From JAHFOW01 sp046350595 (GTDB lineage: Bacteria; Planctomycetota; Brocadiia; Brocadiales; Brocadiaceae): a stretch of DNA of 15,441 bases. Numbering within the stretch: position 1 is the first letter of the stretch; every line of letters starts with the position of its first letter. Below the pieces are notes generated by a model, which ran no database searches, had not been told where the DNA came from, and worked only from the letters and a program-made list of their open reading frames with translations. Shown here in pieces: positions 5,416 through 13,765 of the stretch. The DNA is taken from NCBI GenBank assembly GCA_046350595.1, contig JAXMAC010000083.1, forward strand, positions 1-15,441, in the 5' to 3' direction. The position numbers and the translations under genes were made by a program.

Positions 5416-7344
5416 ATGACATTGCAGCAACTCTTCCGCTACTGAGGGAAATTTTTCAATATCTGTATGCGGTAAAAAGTTTGCCGACATATATTCTTCC
5501 ATATATTTATTATTGCTCATGAGATCAAAATAGGTCATCTTCGATGCAACTGTCCTGGCAACTTCATAAGCGTCTTTTGAGAACAAAGACATTTTCGCGC
5601 CTATCACAGAGGTATTCCCCACAAATTGTACCTTTGAAACAGATACATCAGGAAGCATTCCGATGGTTATAGCGCTCCGTATATCCAGGTAATTGCCAAA
5701 ACCGCCAGCCAGATAAAGCTGCTCAATGTCATTGACGCTCATGCCCATGGATTCCAGCAACGTGGAAATCGCCGAATAAATAGCAGCCTTGGACCGTATC
5801 AGATTCTGAATATCGGCCTGGGTAATAACAATATCCCTTTTTGTAGAAGTTTCACTTTTATCGACCAGGACAAATTCATACCCATTCTCTGTTTTTCTCA
5901 GACGGTCGGTCTCTATCCCTTTCTGGAAATTACCCGTCCTGTCAATAACACCGCTTCTTGTCAGATTGGCTAGGCAATCCAGAAGTCCCGAACCACATAT
6001 TCCGCTGGGAGGCGCATCCCCGATTGTCTTACATAGAACATTGTAATTTTTTGTAATAGTAACCTTTTCAATTGCACCCTTTGCCGCACGCATTCCGCAG
6101 GAAATACCGCTGCCTTCAAAAGAAGGACCGGCAGATGCAGAACAACATACCATCCAATCCTTATTTCCCAATACTATCTCACCGTTTGTGCCAATATCGA
6201 TAAGCAATGACAAGACATCCGCCTTGTCCAGCCGAATGGCAAGCACCCCGGAAGAAATATCACCGCCCACATAAGCGCCCACACATGGCAGCGAATAAAG
6301 CAACCCGTTGCTATTAATTTTTATCCCCACATCCTGCGCCCTTAGAGGAGGCACAAAACTCGCCGCAGGAAGGTACGGCTCTTTTCTGATATTCGCAGGA
6401 TCTAAACCTACGAGAAAATGGGTCATCACTGTATTTCCTGCACACACCACAGCGCTAATATCATGGATACTAATATGGTTCCTCTTCATAAGGATAGAAA
6501 TGAGGTGGTTTATGTCCTCAACCAGCACTTCCTGCATAAGCTCCATTGCATTATTTTGCGTAGCATAAATAATCCTCTGGATGTAATCATCACCGTATTT
6601 TATTTGCGAGTTGTAGGTGGCTTCGATATCGATCGTCTCTCCGCGTGAAAGATTCAGGAGATGCGCAACCACCGTGGTAGTCCCCACATCCACCGCAACG
6701 CCATAATTACTCGCGCTCACGTCTCCAGCCTGTATTTCAAGGATTTCAGATGACAAACCCCTGTATCCAAGCGTTGCCGTAACCTTCCAGTTACTATCCC
6801 TGAGAATACTGGGGAGCCGTTTTAAAACTGAAAAATTAGTCGTTAGTCTTTCTAACGGCACGTTCGTCTTAACCATGATTTCCTTACACAGTCGCTCGTA
6901 ATCTGCCATACAGTCATCTAAACTGGGCGGCGGCAATTCAAGATATACTTTACTCACCAACGGCTCTTGCTTAAAGTGCCCCGCTTTCGATGTGGCTGCC
7001 GCCAGGGAACCCGAGAATTGTGGAAAATCACTGACGAGGATTTGGCTCTTATCAAGCTTTGATTCTTCGGGAATAATCACTTCCAGGTCGCCCAATACCT
7101 TTGTGCTACATGCAAGGACATACCCTTTTTGCGCTTCCGAAACGGAGATGTGCGTCGTGGGCATGCTTTCAATCATCCCGGAACCAAGAATCACCTTGCA
7201 TTTACCGCAGGTGCCATCGCCGCCACACAAGGCATTAATAAACAAATCGCCTTTGTAAGCAGCGTCCAGGATGGTTTTGCCCTTTTCTATTTCTACCGAA
7301 ACATCGACAGGAAAGAAGTGTACTTTATTGCGTGAGTTTTCCAA
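5413..7344 (-). CDS. acsV: Reductive activator of corrinoid iron-sulfur protein (RACo, AcsV)
   Basis: AcsV uses ATP to reduce inactive cob(II)amide on the AcsC/AcsD protein back to the active cob(I) state. The 643-residue length fits the family (about 630). The N-terminal plant-type [2Fe-2S] domain has ligands C40, C46, C49 (ALCGGDGTCGKCKV) and C79 (LACST). After a linker, the ASKHA ATPase part shows VDVGTTTVVAHL (219-229), DIGTNGEIVLG (383-393), GICGSGLLD (448-456) and YLAGGFGNYLD (544-554). The chosen start is TTG 7344. There is no ATG near, the frame stays open upstream into the end of acsC, and no clear Shine-Dalgarno sequence is seen, so the start is uncertain by some codons. It follows acsC after about 40 nt. 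The stop codon lies within a repeated element. Confidence 0.93.
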   Translation of the reverse strand: MENSRNKVHFFPVDVSVEIEKGKTILDAAYKGDLFINALCGGDGTCGKCKVILGSGMIESMPTTHISVSEAQKGYVLACSTKVLGDLEVIIPEESKLDKSQILVSDFPQFSGSLAAATSKAGHFKQEPLVSKVYLELPPPSLDDCMADYERLCKEIMVKTNVPLERLTTNFSVLKRLPSILRDSNWKVTATLGYRGLSSEILEIQAGDVSASNYGVAVDVGTTTVVAHLLNLSRGETIDIEATYNSQIKYGDDYIQRIIYATQNNAMELMQEVLVEDINHLISILMKRNHISIHDISAVVCAGNTVMTHFLVGLDPANIRKEPYLPAASFVPPLRAQDVGIKINSNGLLYSLPCVGAYVGGDISSGVLAIRLDKADVLSLLIDIGTNGEIVLGNKDWMVCCSASAGPSFEGSGISCGMRAAKGAIEKVTITKNYNVLCKTIGDAPPSGICGSGLLDCLANLTRSGVIDRTGNFQKGIETDRLRKTENGYEFVLVDKSETSTKRDIVITQADIQNLIRSKAAIYSAISTLLESMGMSVNDIEQLYLAGGFGNYLDIRSAITIGMLPDVSVSKVQFVGNTSVIGAKMSLFSKDAYEVARTVASKMTYFDLMSNNKYMEEYMSANFLPHTDIEKFPSVAEELLQCH

Positions 7345-7384
7345 ATTGATAGCCCGAAGTGAAAGTTCTCGAATAACCAGGATA

Positions 7385-8725
7385 TTAAGCTTTCCATACC
7401 GTCTTCAGATATGAAGAAAGGCCTGACGCTTCCCGGGGGCCCACAAGGACTTCCCATCCAAGCGTCTCCTGGAGTTTTCCGGACATTACGGCTACCAGGC
7501 CGGGAATGATCAACTTCCTGTGCTTTACCTTAGTTTCAACCTTTGCATCTGACATAGCCTTCGCCACAACTTTATCGTTCAATTTATCGCCAGAATAGGC
7601 CGTTAGCACAGACGTTCCACCGGTGTCCACCGATAAAATGTAAGTAGGTACACGACTCGATTCAACCTCACCCTCAACGGTATAATACGTAAGGGAGAAG
7701 TTTGTAGTAAACAACACGGGAGAATCTTCCTTAACATCGCCCACTGCATATAATTTTGGCTCAACCTGAATTGGTTTTTGTGGATCAGTAAATATATTTG
7801 TGCGGGCTGTAAGCAATGGCATAATCGCCCATGGTTCACATGCATTTACGGCAACAATGCCCGCATACTTAAGCAAGTAGGTGGTAGCCAGTGAGATTTC
7901 CATAAACGGGTCTTCATCACATACAAAGGTAATCATGGGGAAGCCCAGCGCCCGGAAGTTTTTCTTCAGCGACAACCGCCGTACCTTAGTTAGCTTCTGG
8001 AGTACCTCTTTCGGATTATTACCGCTTACATCGAGAACAATTTCTTCAACACCTGCCTTTTTTGCACATTCAGCAAGGTCTACAAGTTCTTCAAGTGTTG
8101 GCGCTGTTATCGTCATAGGGCAATTTTTTTCCTTCGCCAAAGCTGCCATTTGGCCACACGTAGCGGCATGAGCGCCGTGTATCAAAGGTCTTTTATCAGC
8201 GCAATTCGCTAGCGCAGCCTTCATGTTATCCACAGATGAACTGCTGAGAATCATACTTAAATGCGAACCACTACTCACCTTCTTTGCAGCCTCAGCAAAT
8301 TTTCCCGCATCGTTGCTTTTATCAATGACCGCAACCAGATCGATTTCAATCTCAGTACCGACACGGGAAATCTTCAAACTGTTAATCTGTTTTAAGCGGT
8401 CGCTAAAGGCTGTCTCGCTCAAATCATCCGTGATAGTAACAGCCACGCCCGTTGGATGATAAAACTTCTCTTCATGCCTGAACAATACATTTTCTTCACC
8501 AACTTCGACCTTTTTAGCGCCTGAACCGACAGTTACAAGTTTAATCGGAGGAGCAGACGCAGCCCCCAGAATCTTCTTTGCATCCTCACTCACATCAGGG
8601 CAATCAGAAAGATTCGCTTTTTTCTGGGCTAATTGCATTGCAAACGCCAGACACGTGGGCCGTCCACACTTTTTACAATTTGTTTTAGGAAGTAATTTGT
8701 AAATGTCCAGTCCAGTTAATGCCAT
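7385..8725 (-). CDS. acsC: Corrinoid iron-sulfur protein large subunit AcsC (CdhE)
   Basis: This large (gamma) subunit carries the cobamide cofactor and a [4Fe-4S] cluster that supplies electrons for its reactivation. It shuttles the methyl group from AcsE to AcsB. The N-terminal cluster motif is complete: C17, C20, C25 and C42 (TNCKKCGRPTCLAF ... LSDCPDV). A TIM-barrel region follows (about 90-310), and the C-terminal cobamide-binding part includes SVDTGGTSVLTAY and PGLVAVMSGKLQETLGWEV. The length of 446 residues is normal. ATG 8725 has AAAGGA 9 nt upstream. It lies 30 nt after the clpP-like gene and about 40 nt before acsV, which activates it. Confidence 0.96.
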   Translation of the reverse strand: MALTGLDIYKLLPKTNCKKCGRPTCLAFAMQLAQKKANLSDCPDVSEDAKKILGAASAPPIKLVTVGSGAKKVEVGEENVLFRHEEKFYHPTGVAVTITDDLSETAFSDRLKQINSLKISRVGTEIEIDLVAVIDKSNDAGKFAEAAKKVSSGSHLSMILSSSSVDNMKAALANCADKRPLIHGAHAATCGQMAALAKEKNCPMTITAPTLEELVDLAECAKKAGVEEIVLDVSGNNPKEVLQKLTKVRRLSLKKNFRALGFPMITFVCDEDPFMEISLATTYLLKYAGIVAVNACEPWAIMPLLTARTNIFTDPQKPIQVEPKLYAVGDVKEDSPVLFTTNFSLTYYTVEGEVESSRVPTYILSVDTGGTSVLTAYSGDKLNDKVVAKAMSDAKVETKVKHRKLIIPGLVAVMSGKLQETLGWEVLVGPREASGLSSYLKTVWKA

Positions 8726-8755
8726 TCTTTAAGATCCTTTCACAATAAAATAAAA

Positions 8756-9394
8756 TTACGCCTTCAAATCATCGCCAGTCAGTATAATTTTATTGACCAA
8801 TCCATACTTAAGCGCCTCTTCGGCAGACATCCAGAAATTTCTTTTCGTATCAGTCTCAACCTTCTCTATACCTTGCCCGGTTTCAAGAGAAATCAACCGG
8901 TTGATCTTCTCCCTGCATTTGAGTATTTCGTTTGCCTCAATCTGAATATCGGAAGCCGTTCCATGAATACCCGTCGAAGGTTGATGTATGAGAATACGCG
9001 CATTCGGCATGCTATACCTGTTTCCTCTTTGCGCCCCCAGGAGAATAATCACGGCAGCGCTCGCCACAACGCCAGTGCATATAGCTAGTATCTTCGGTTT
9101 GACAAAGCGCATCATATCATAAATTGCAAAACCAGCATCAGCATCTCCACCCGGAGAATTAATAAATACCTTGATATCGTCATTGTTCTCTGCCTCAAGG
9201 AGGATAAGCTGTGTCATGATCTGTTGTGCCATCTTTTTGTTCACTTCATCCGTTACCATAATGGTCCTGGTTTTTAACAATCGTGAGATCAAATCGCCCC
9301 CTGGCTGTTTTTCTTTTGTTTCGCTAGCACCTTCATCCTGGCTTCCGAAAACGTGCTTCTCTTCCTGAAGAGGGAAAGGCAAATCGCAAATCAT
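8756..9394 (-). CDS. clpP: ClpP-like serine protease subunit within the acs operon
   Basis: This 212-residue protein has the ClpP fold signature throughout: VFINSPGGDADAGFAIYD, nucleophile S112 in VASAAVIILLGAQ, H137 in ARILIHQPSTG, and the C-terminal handle SAEEALKYGLVNKI. ClpP forms ring-shaped degradation chambers fed by Clp ATPases. The third triad residue, Asp in canonical ClpP (E. coli precursor D185, in DTERDRFLSA), aligns with N186 here (DTKRNFWMSA). Listeria ClpP1 is a known case of Asn at this site with low activity on its own. The N-terminus is also unusual: about 33 residues rich in Glu and Lys replace the usual GERxYDIYSRLL lead-in. ATG 9394 has GGAG 7 nt upstream. No Clp ATPase gene is near; the gene lies between acsB and acsC with gaps of 39 and 30 nt, so it is likely co-expressed with CODH/ACS. 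Confidence 0.9.
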   Translation of the reverse strand: MICDLPFPLQEEKHVFGSQDEGASETKEKQPGGDLISRLLKTRTIMVTDEVNKKMAQQIMTQLILLEAENNDDIKVFINSPGGDADAGFAIYDMMRFVKPKILAICTGVVASAAVIILLGAQRGNRYSMPNARILIHQPSTGIHGTASDIQIEANEILKCREKINRLISLETGQGIEKVETDTKRNFWMSAEEALKYGLVNKIILTGDDLKA

Positions 9395-9433
9395 GAATCC
9401 ACTCCAAAATAAAAAATTTATTAAAAAAATTTG

Positions 9434-11620
9434 TTAGATCATCGGCGCCAACGTCAATACCGGGTGATTAACCTTCTGTAAATGATTAAGAACATCTTCC
9501 TCTGTCTGAGCGATGGTCTCGTCCGCTATTTTATCAATGAAATCATCCCCCAATCCGAGCACGCCGGCAGTCTCGACGAGCATTTCGCGCAATTCTTCTT
9601 TGAGCGCCTTTGGCATCCACACCACACGGGCCAATCCGCCATCCGCCGAAATGAACTTTCTGCTGCTGAGATAGTACTTACTATGCCCCATGAAACCCGG
9701 AGTTTGCAATCCACCGCCAACCGTACCGGCCAGGGTTGAGAATTTCATACCACAAGGGGTCATCTCGGTAAAATCACGATCCACAACCATGATACCATTG
9801 GTCATAGGAAGCATTGCAGAGATACACTCAAAACAACCACAGCTTGTCATGGGATCTGTCATGATGCTATACAAACTTACCTTCTCAAGCGACCTGTTTG
9901 AGTTATTCAGAATGAATGTGTTCGTCCCTTCCCACTGCCCAACCGATTCGTTAACGGTCTTACCCTTTTCAATTGGCTGATTTGGCCCTGTTGGATTAAT
10001 TTCATAACCAGCCTTTCCGTCAAGCCAGCTCACGGAACCACATAACCCGGAACGTTCCGGAGTTACGATACAGACATGACTCGGAGCAAAACTCTGACAA
10101 AGCGTACAACTGTAAAAGAGGTTGACCGATTCGTCCTTCATACCCATTAAACGCGCATCACGCTCTGCATAGGCGGCGCGCACATCTTTCAGCAATCTCT
10201 CCACCTCATCACGTTTTGTATACAGAGTTACCTGTACCTTATCCACGATTGCGCCAAATTCGCCGTGAAACTTTGAGTGAATAATACTTCCGATGTGCTT
10301 CAGTCTGAAACCCGCCTTAAACGCCTCTTTGCTGATGCGATGACGGATAATATCCCTCTGCCCCATATGGAATAAGCCCTGAGCCTCGCCGAGGAAACGA
10401 TGCATCTGCCGCTCAAAAATAGGTTCAAAGTCCGGCTGCATCTTTCGTCCGGCAACGTCCACCATAATCCCCAGTGAAACACCAGGACCAGGCGGTATTT
10501 CGTCTAATTCAGGACCAATAACCTGAATTTTCCCATCCTCGACTTCATCTACTTCTCTGGTACGCACATACTCAAAGGCCGACACACCGGGACCACCGAT
10601 TTCTATCTGCATGTCCTCCCTTCGGATTCGCTCACCCTCAAAGGCAGGTCCGTAAGCCACCGGGATATCGAGCTTGTGAATCGAAATCTTCAAACCGCGC
10701 ACCTCGATACACTTATCAACTATTTTATCAACCGGTACTCGGGAAACGACGTGTTCGTAGGTACAAACACCGGTAGGTAATATTTCCGGAATGTCAATAT
10801 TCGTAATCGTCGGAAAGCCGTAATTGATTGCGCCAGCGGCATTCGCATACTGCTCATCGGTAACCGCCGTACCTAATGCCAGCACAAAGGCAAAGATACG
10901 ATTCTTATTATACAGGAGATTCCTGCGGAAATCTCCGGCTGGTACATTTCCAAAAGAAAGCGCAGCCCTATTAGCAAAACCCAATGAATATACTGCAGCA
11001 GAGGTATCTTTGCCAAAGGGCACAAGGCGGGTATCCCAACCCATTTGCACGCCCTTTTCAGCCAACTGTTCAGCGAACGATACGCCGAAATTATGTGATT
11101 GCATAAATACATAGAGATTTTTCTGCTGGAGTTCCCTGGCAATTTTTACGGCAGAATCTGCGTCAGGGGCGCATCCTACAATGGCAGCAAATCCAGGCGC
11201 TGTGCCATCAACGAATTCAATACCGCGCTCACGCATGATAATATCATCGGCAGCGCCCAACCATATTCCATCAACCGGGTGAGGCCCAATTAAATATTTA
11301 CAGGCCTCGAAAATTTCCTCTGCAAAGAGCGTTGCCATACCTGCATCCAGCGTGTGTCCAAGGTAAGGCACCCAGTGTTTTTCTGCAGGCAATGGAGGTA
11401 ACATACTCCTTGCAATACCCATGACATATTCGCAGTCTTCAAGCGTCTTTACAGGGATGCCCGTCATGGAATAGATAATAGGCAAATAATACGCTGTATT
11501 GGGAAATTCCACTTTACAACTGCGCCCTTTTTGCGCAATTGCGTCTTGCAATTTTTTATCGGCTTTATCTATGATTTGATAGGTGCCACGTATCGCAGCG
11601 GAACAGATAATCTTTGACAT
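9434..11620 (-). CDS. acsB: Acetyl-CoA synthase AcsB (CODH/ACS alpha subunit)
   Basis: AcsB condenses CO, the methyl group from the corrinoid protein and CoA into acetyl-CoA at a nickel-nickel-[4Fe-4S] A-cluster. The 728-residue protein has the full bacterial three-domain length. All A-cluster ligands are present and lie one residue before their Moorella positions: C505, C508, C517 and C527 (YSCTLCQSFAPSHVC ... SGLCGS) for the [4Fe-4S], and C594, C596 (SCGCFECI) for nickel. Phe511 of CQSF matches the residue near the proximal nickel. The long N-terminal domain, which contacts CODH and is missing in archaeal forms, is complete, which marks this as the bacterial type. ATG 11620 has AAAGGGG 8 nt upstream. 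It follows cooS after 28 nt. Confidence 0.97.
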   Translation of the reverse strand: MSKIICSAAIRGTYQIIDKADKKLQDAIAQKGRSCKVEFPNTAYYLPIIYSMTGIPVKTLEDCEYVMGIARSMLPPLPAEKHWVPYLGHTLDAGMATLFAEEIFEACKYLIGPHPVDGIWLGAADDIIMRERGIEFVDGTAPGFAAIVGCAPDADSAVKIARELQQKNLYVFMQSHNFGVSFAEQLAEKGVQMGWDTRLVPFGKDTSAAVYSLGFANRAALSFGNVPAGDFRRNLLYNKNRIFAFVLALGTAVTDEQYANAAGAINYGFPTITNIDIPEILPTGVCTYEHVVSRVPVDKIVDKCIEVRGLKISIHKLDIPVAYGPAFEGERIRREDMQIEIGGPGVSAFEYVRTREVDEVEDGKIQVIGPELDEIPPGPGVSLGIMVDVAGRKMQPDFEPIFERQMHRFLGEAQGLFHMGQRDIIRHRISKEAFKAGFRLKHIGSIIHSKFHGEFGAIVDKVQVTLYTKRDEVERLLKDVRAAYAERDARLMGMKDESVNLFYSCTLCQSFAPSHVCIVTPERSGLCGSVSWLDGKAGYEINPTGPNQPIEKGKTVNESVGQWEGTNTFILNNSNRSLEKVSLYSIMTDPMTSCGCFECISAMLPMTNGIMVVDRDFTEMTPCGMKFSTLAGTVGGGLQTPGFMGHSKYYLSSRKFISADGGLARVVWMPKALKEELREMLVETAGVLGLGDDFIDKIADETIAQTEEDVLNHLQKVNHPVLTLAPMI

Positions 11621-11648
11621 AAGAAATACCCCTTTAAATCTCTTCTAT

Positions 11649-13607
11649 TTAATGATGTGCTGGCTTACACTCCCTTTCCAGCGCCCTTCTTTCAGCCATG
11701 TCGTAAAGCTTTCTCTCCTTCTTCACATTTATGCCAAGTGCGTCTCTCTTCTTCTCAATGTGATCCATCAGCATCTTGCCTATCTTCTTTAAATCCTTTT
11801 CAAAATCCCACCTGGCGCCAAGCTCCTCTTCCATGTCTTTAGTCAATAACCTTTGCATGTCAGGCGCGCCAGCCACAGGTGAATTCATACCGAAGACCGT
11901 ATAAATGCCGGAAGCCACAAGGAATTGACCAATGGCGATTGCCTTTTCACTCATCCATTCCAGACATGCGCCGGCAACGGGCAAATCGCTTATATCATTC
12001 CCTAGGCCGCCTTCTTTCACCATTTCACTAACAGCTATAAGAATACGACTGTTATCCACACAGGCGCCGGAATGTAAAACTGGCGGTATACCCACTGCCT
12101 CACACACCTCTTTAAGCCCTGCGCCGCATGCATCTTTCATCTCAGGAATCAACAACCCGCCTGACGCACATTGTCCCGCGGCACAACCTGTCGCTACAAC
12201 TAAAAAGTTATTGGCTATCAACTCTTTTGCCATGTCTACATACGATGGTTCACATACGCCCGCCTTAGGACTCGTACAACCGGCAATGCCTACGACGCCG
12301 CGGATTCTTCCATTAATAATATTGTCATTGAGAGGCCTGTAACTAGCACGATATTTACCACCTAACATATACTTGATAGTCTCATGGCTAAAACCGGCAA
12401 CAAGGTTAGGATCCGCAGCGCTTGGTATAAACACCTTGGCATTATCACGGTTTTTATAATTTTCTATGGCCATCATGATAATTTTCCTGGCTGAATCAAG
12501 GGCATGTTCTTCTTCAAACTCCACATGCTCTGCGCCAAAAATCTTTGCTTTTGATAGCGTCGTAATCAGTTTCGTATGGAATTGTTTCGCCGCATCGGCT
12601 AACGACTGCATTACACACTGTATATCAACAACCATTGCTTCAACAGCGCCTGTTGCAATTGCAGACTCTTGTATCGTCATATGTCCTGCCATAGGAATGC
12701 CGTGCCGTACAAGGAGTTCGTTTGCAGTACAGCAAAGGCCAGCAATGACAACACCTTTCGCCCCCACGGCTTTTGCAGCCTTTTCAACTTCCGGGTCGTT
12801 GGCAGAGAGCACAATAGCCTCGGCAAGCTGAGGTTCGTGACCATGAACAATGATGTTCACATGATCTTTTTTGATAACCCCTAAATTTGACCTTCCCTGC
12901 GTTGGCTTTGGAGTGCCAAACATGATATCCTGCAATTCAGTGGCTATCATACTACCGCCCCAACCGTCAGCCAATGACACGCGCATGGCCTGTTTTGTAA
13001 GATTCCGGTAATCCTGGTCGCCACCCATGCCTGTCCTGTGCATGCTCTCCGTAACCTCACGATCGATTGCCCTTGGCGCTATGCCTAGTTTTTCCCATAT
13101 CTTCTGACGAGCCTCTGGCGCCCTCTTCAAAAAGAGCAACGTCCCATACGGTTTCCCAAACTCCATCAGCGCCATCTCTCCAACCTCTTCAGCAATCTCG
13201 TTAATTTTGCGATCCTTCGTCTTTACCCCAAAACATTCAGCAACCATCATGAGCTTCTCTACATCTTTAATTCTATAGCCAGGAGCTTCACCCCGCGCCG
13301 TAGAAACTAAAAGATGCGCAGCCGCACGCGCATGGTCAGAATGACAGGCAGTACCTGCGCCGCACATGCGGAGATAATGACGCGCCGCAAAAGTATTTGC
13401 ATCTGCGCCGCAAACACCCTTCTTCGGACCTTTGCCAAATGGATCTATATTACAAGGACCATAATTACAATGACGGCAGCACAACGCAAGACTGCCATAA
13501 CCGCACTGCGGGAGCTGCGCCTGGTACCTGTCATACATTGTTTCAACCTTCATCTCTTTCATTCTATCGAGCATGATATGGTCTACTGATTTTTGTTTTT
13601 CTTCCAT
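11649..13607 (-). CDS. acsA: Ni-containing carbon monoxide dehydrogenase AcsA/CooS (CODH/ACS beta subunit)
   Basis: This subunit interconverts CO2 and CO at the Ni-Fe-S C-cluster and passes CO to AcsB. It forms the homodimer core of CODH/ACS. The 652 residues include the N-terminal D- and B-cluster cysteines (C35, C43, C44, C47, C52 and C66 in QCGYGSLALCCRHCNYGPC ... GVCG). C-cluster residues are in place: His in VHGHEPQ (about 257), Cys in GLCCTANE (about 293), DIQCVMQ (about 331), AGCTSP (444), ATGCAAGQC (475) and SGACVDN (516), plus the catalytic Lys in SEKAIAIGQF (about 555). I chose ATG 13607, which has GGAGG 8 nt upstream; the longer in-frame start at 13655 adds 16 unlikely residues. 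A good promoter-like sequence precedes it, so it probably heads the main transcript. cooC lies directly upstream. Confidence 0.97.
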   Translation of the reverse strand: MEEKQKSVDHIMLDRMKEMKVETMYDRYQAQLPQCGYGSLALCCRHCNYGPCNIDPFGKGPKKGVCGADANTFAARHYLRMCGAGTACHSDHARAAAHLLVSTARGEAPGYRIKDVEKLMMVAECFGVKTKDRKINEIAEEVGEMALMEFGKPYGTLLFLKRAPEARQKIWEKLGIAPRAIDREVTESMHRTGMGGDQDYRNLTKQAMRVSLADGWGGSMIATELQDIMFGTPKPTQGRSNLGVIKKDHVNIIVHGHEPQLAEAIVLSANDPEVEKAAKAVGAKGVVIAGLCCTANELLVRHGIPMAGHMTIQESAIATGAVEAMVVDIQCVMQSLADAAKQFHTKLITTLSKAKIFGAEHVEFEEEHALDSARKIIMMAIENYKNRDNAKVFIPSAADPNLVAGFSHETIKYMLGGKYRASYRPLNDNIINGRIRGVVGIAGCTSPKAGVCEPSYVDMAKELIANNFLVVATGCAAGQCASGGLLIPEMKDACGAGLKEVCEAVGIPPVLHSGACVDNSRILIAVSEMVKEGGLGNDISDLPVAGACLEWMSEKAIAIGQFLVASGIYTVFGMNSPVAGAPDMQRLLTKDMEEELGARWDFEKDLKKIGKMLMDHIEKKRDALGINVKKERKLYDMAERRALERECKPAHH

Positions 13608-13721
13608 AATTATTTCCTCCATTTCACGGTTGACAAATACCCGCCTAATCAACAAACTTTATCCATATTCTTTAAGCGTCGCATTTATTACCATTTTTTT
13701 AAAGAGTTTTTGGAACGATAA

Positions 13722-13749
13722 ATTATAATTATTAATGAATTGAAATCAA
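13722..13749 (-). promoter_or_regulatory. Candidate sigma70 promoter upstream of acsA
   Basis: On the minus strand, TTGATT (13749-13744) and TATAAT (13727-13722) are separated by 16 nt. This gives a perfect -10 and a 4/6 match at -35. It lies 16 nt past the cooC stop and would give a leader of roughly 108 nt ahead of acsA. The surrounding DNA is AT-rich, so a chance match is possible. Confidence 0.45.
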
Positions 13750-13765
13750 GCAAAAACACAAACTT

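Noticed and set aside
11932..12342. Plus-strand open frame of 136 codons inside acsA
   Set aside because: Opposite-strand shadow of a well-supported gene, with no ribosome binding site and no recognisable protein.
12466..12831. Plus-strand open frame of 121 codons inside acsA
   Set aside because: Same reason: a Cys/Ser/Ala-rich translation typical of antisense to a conserved coding region.
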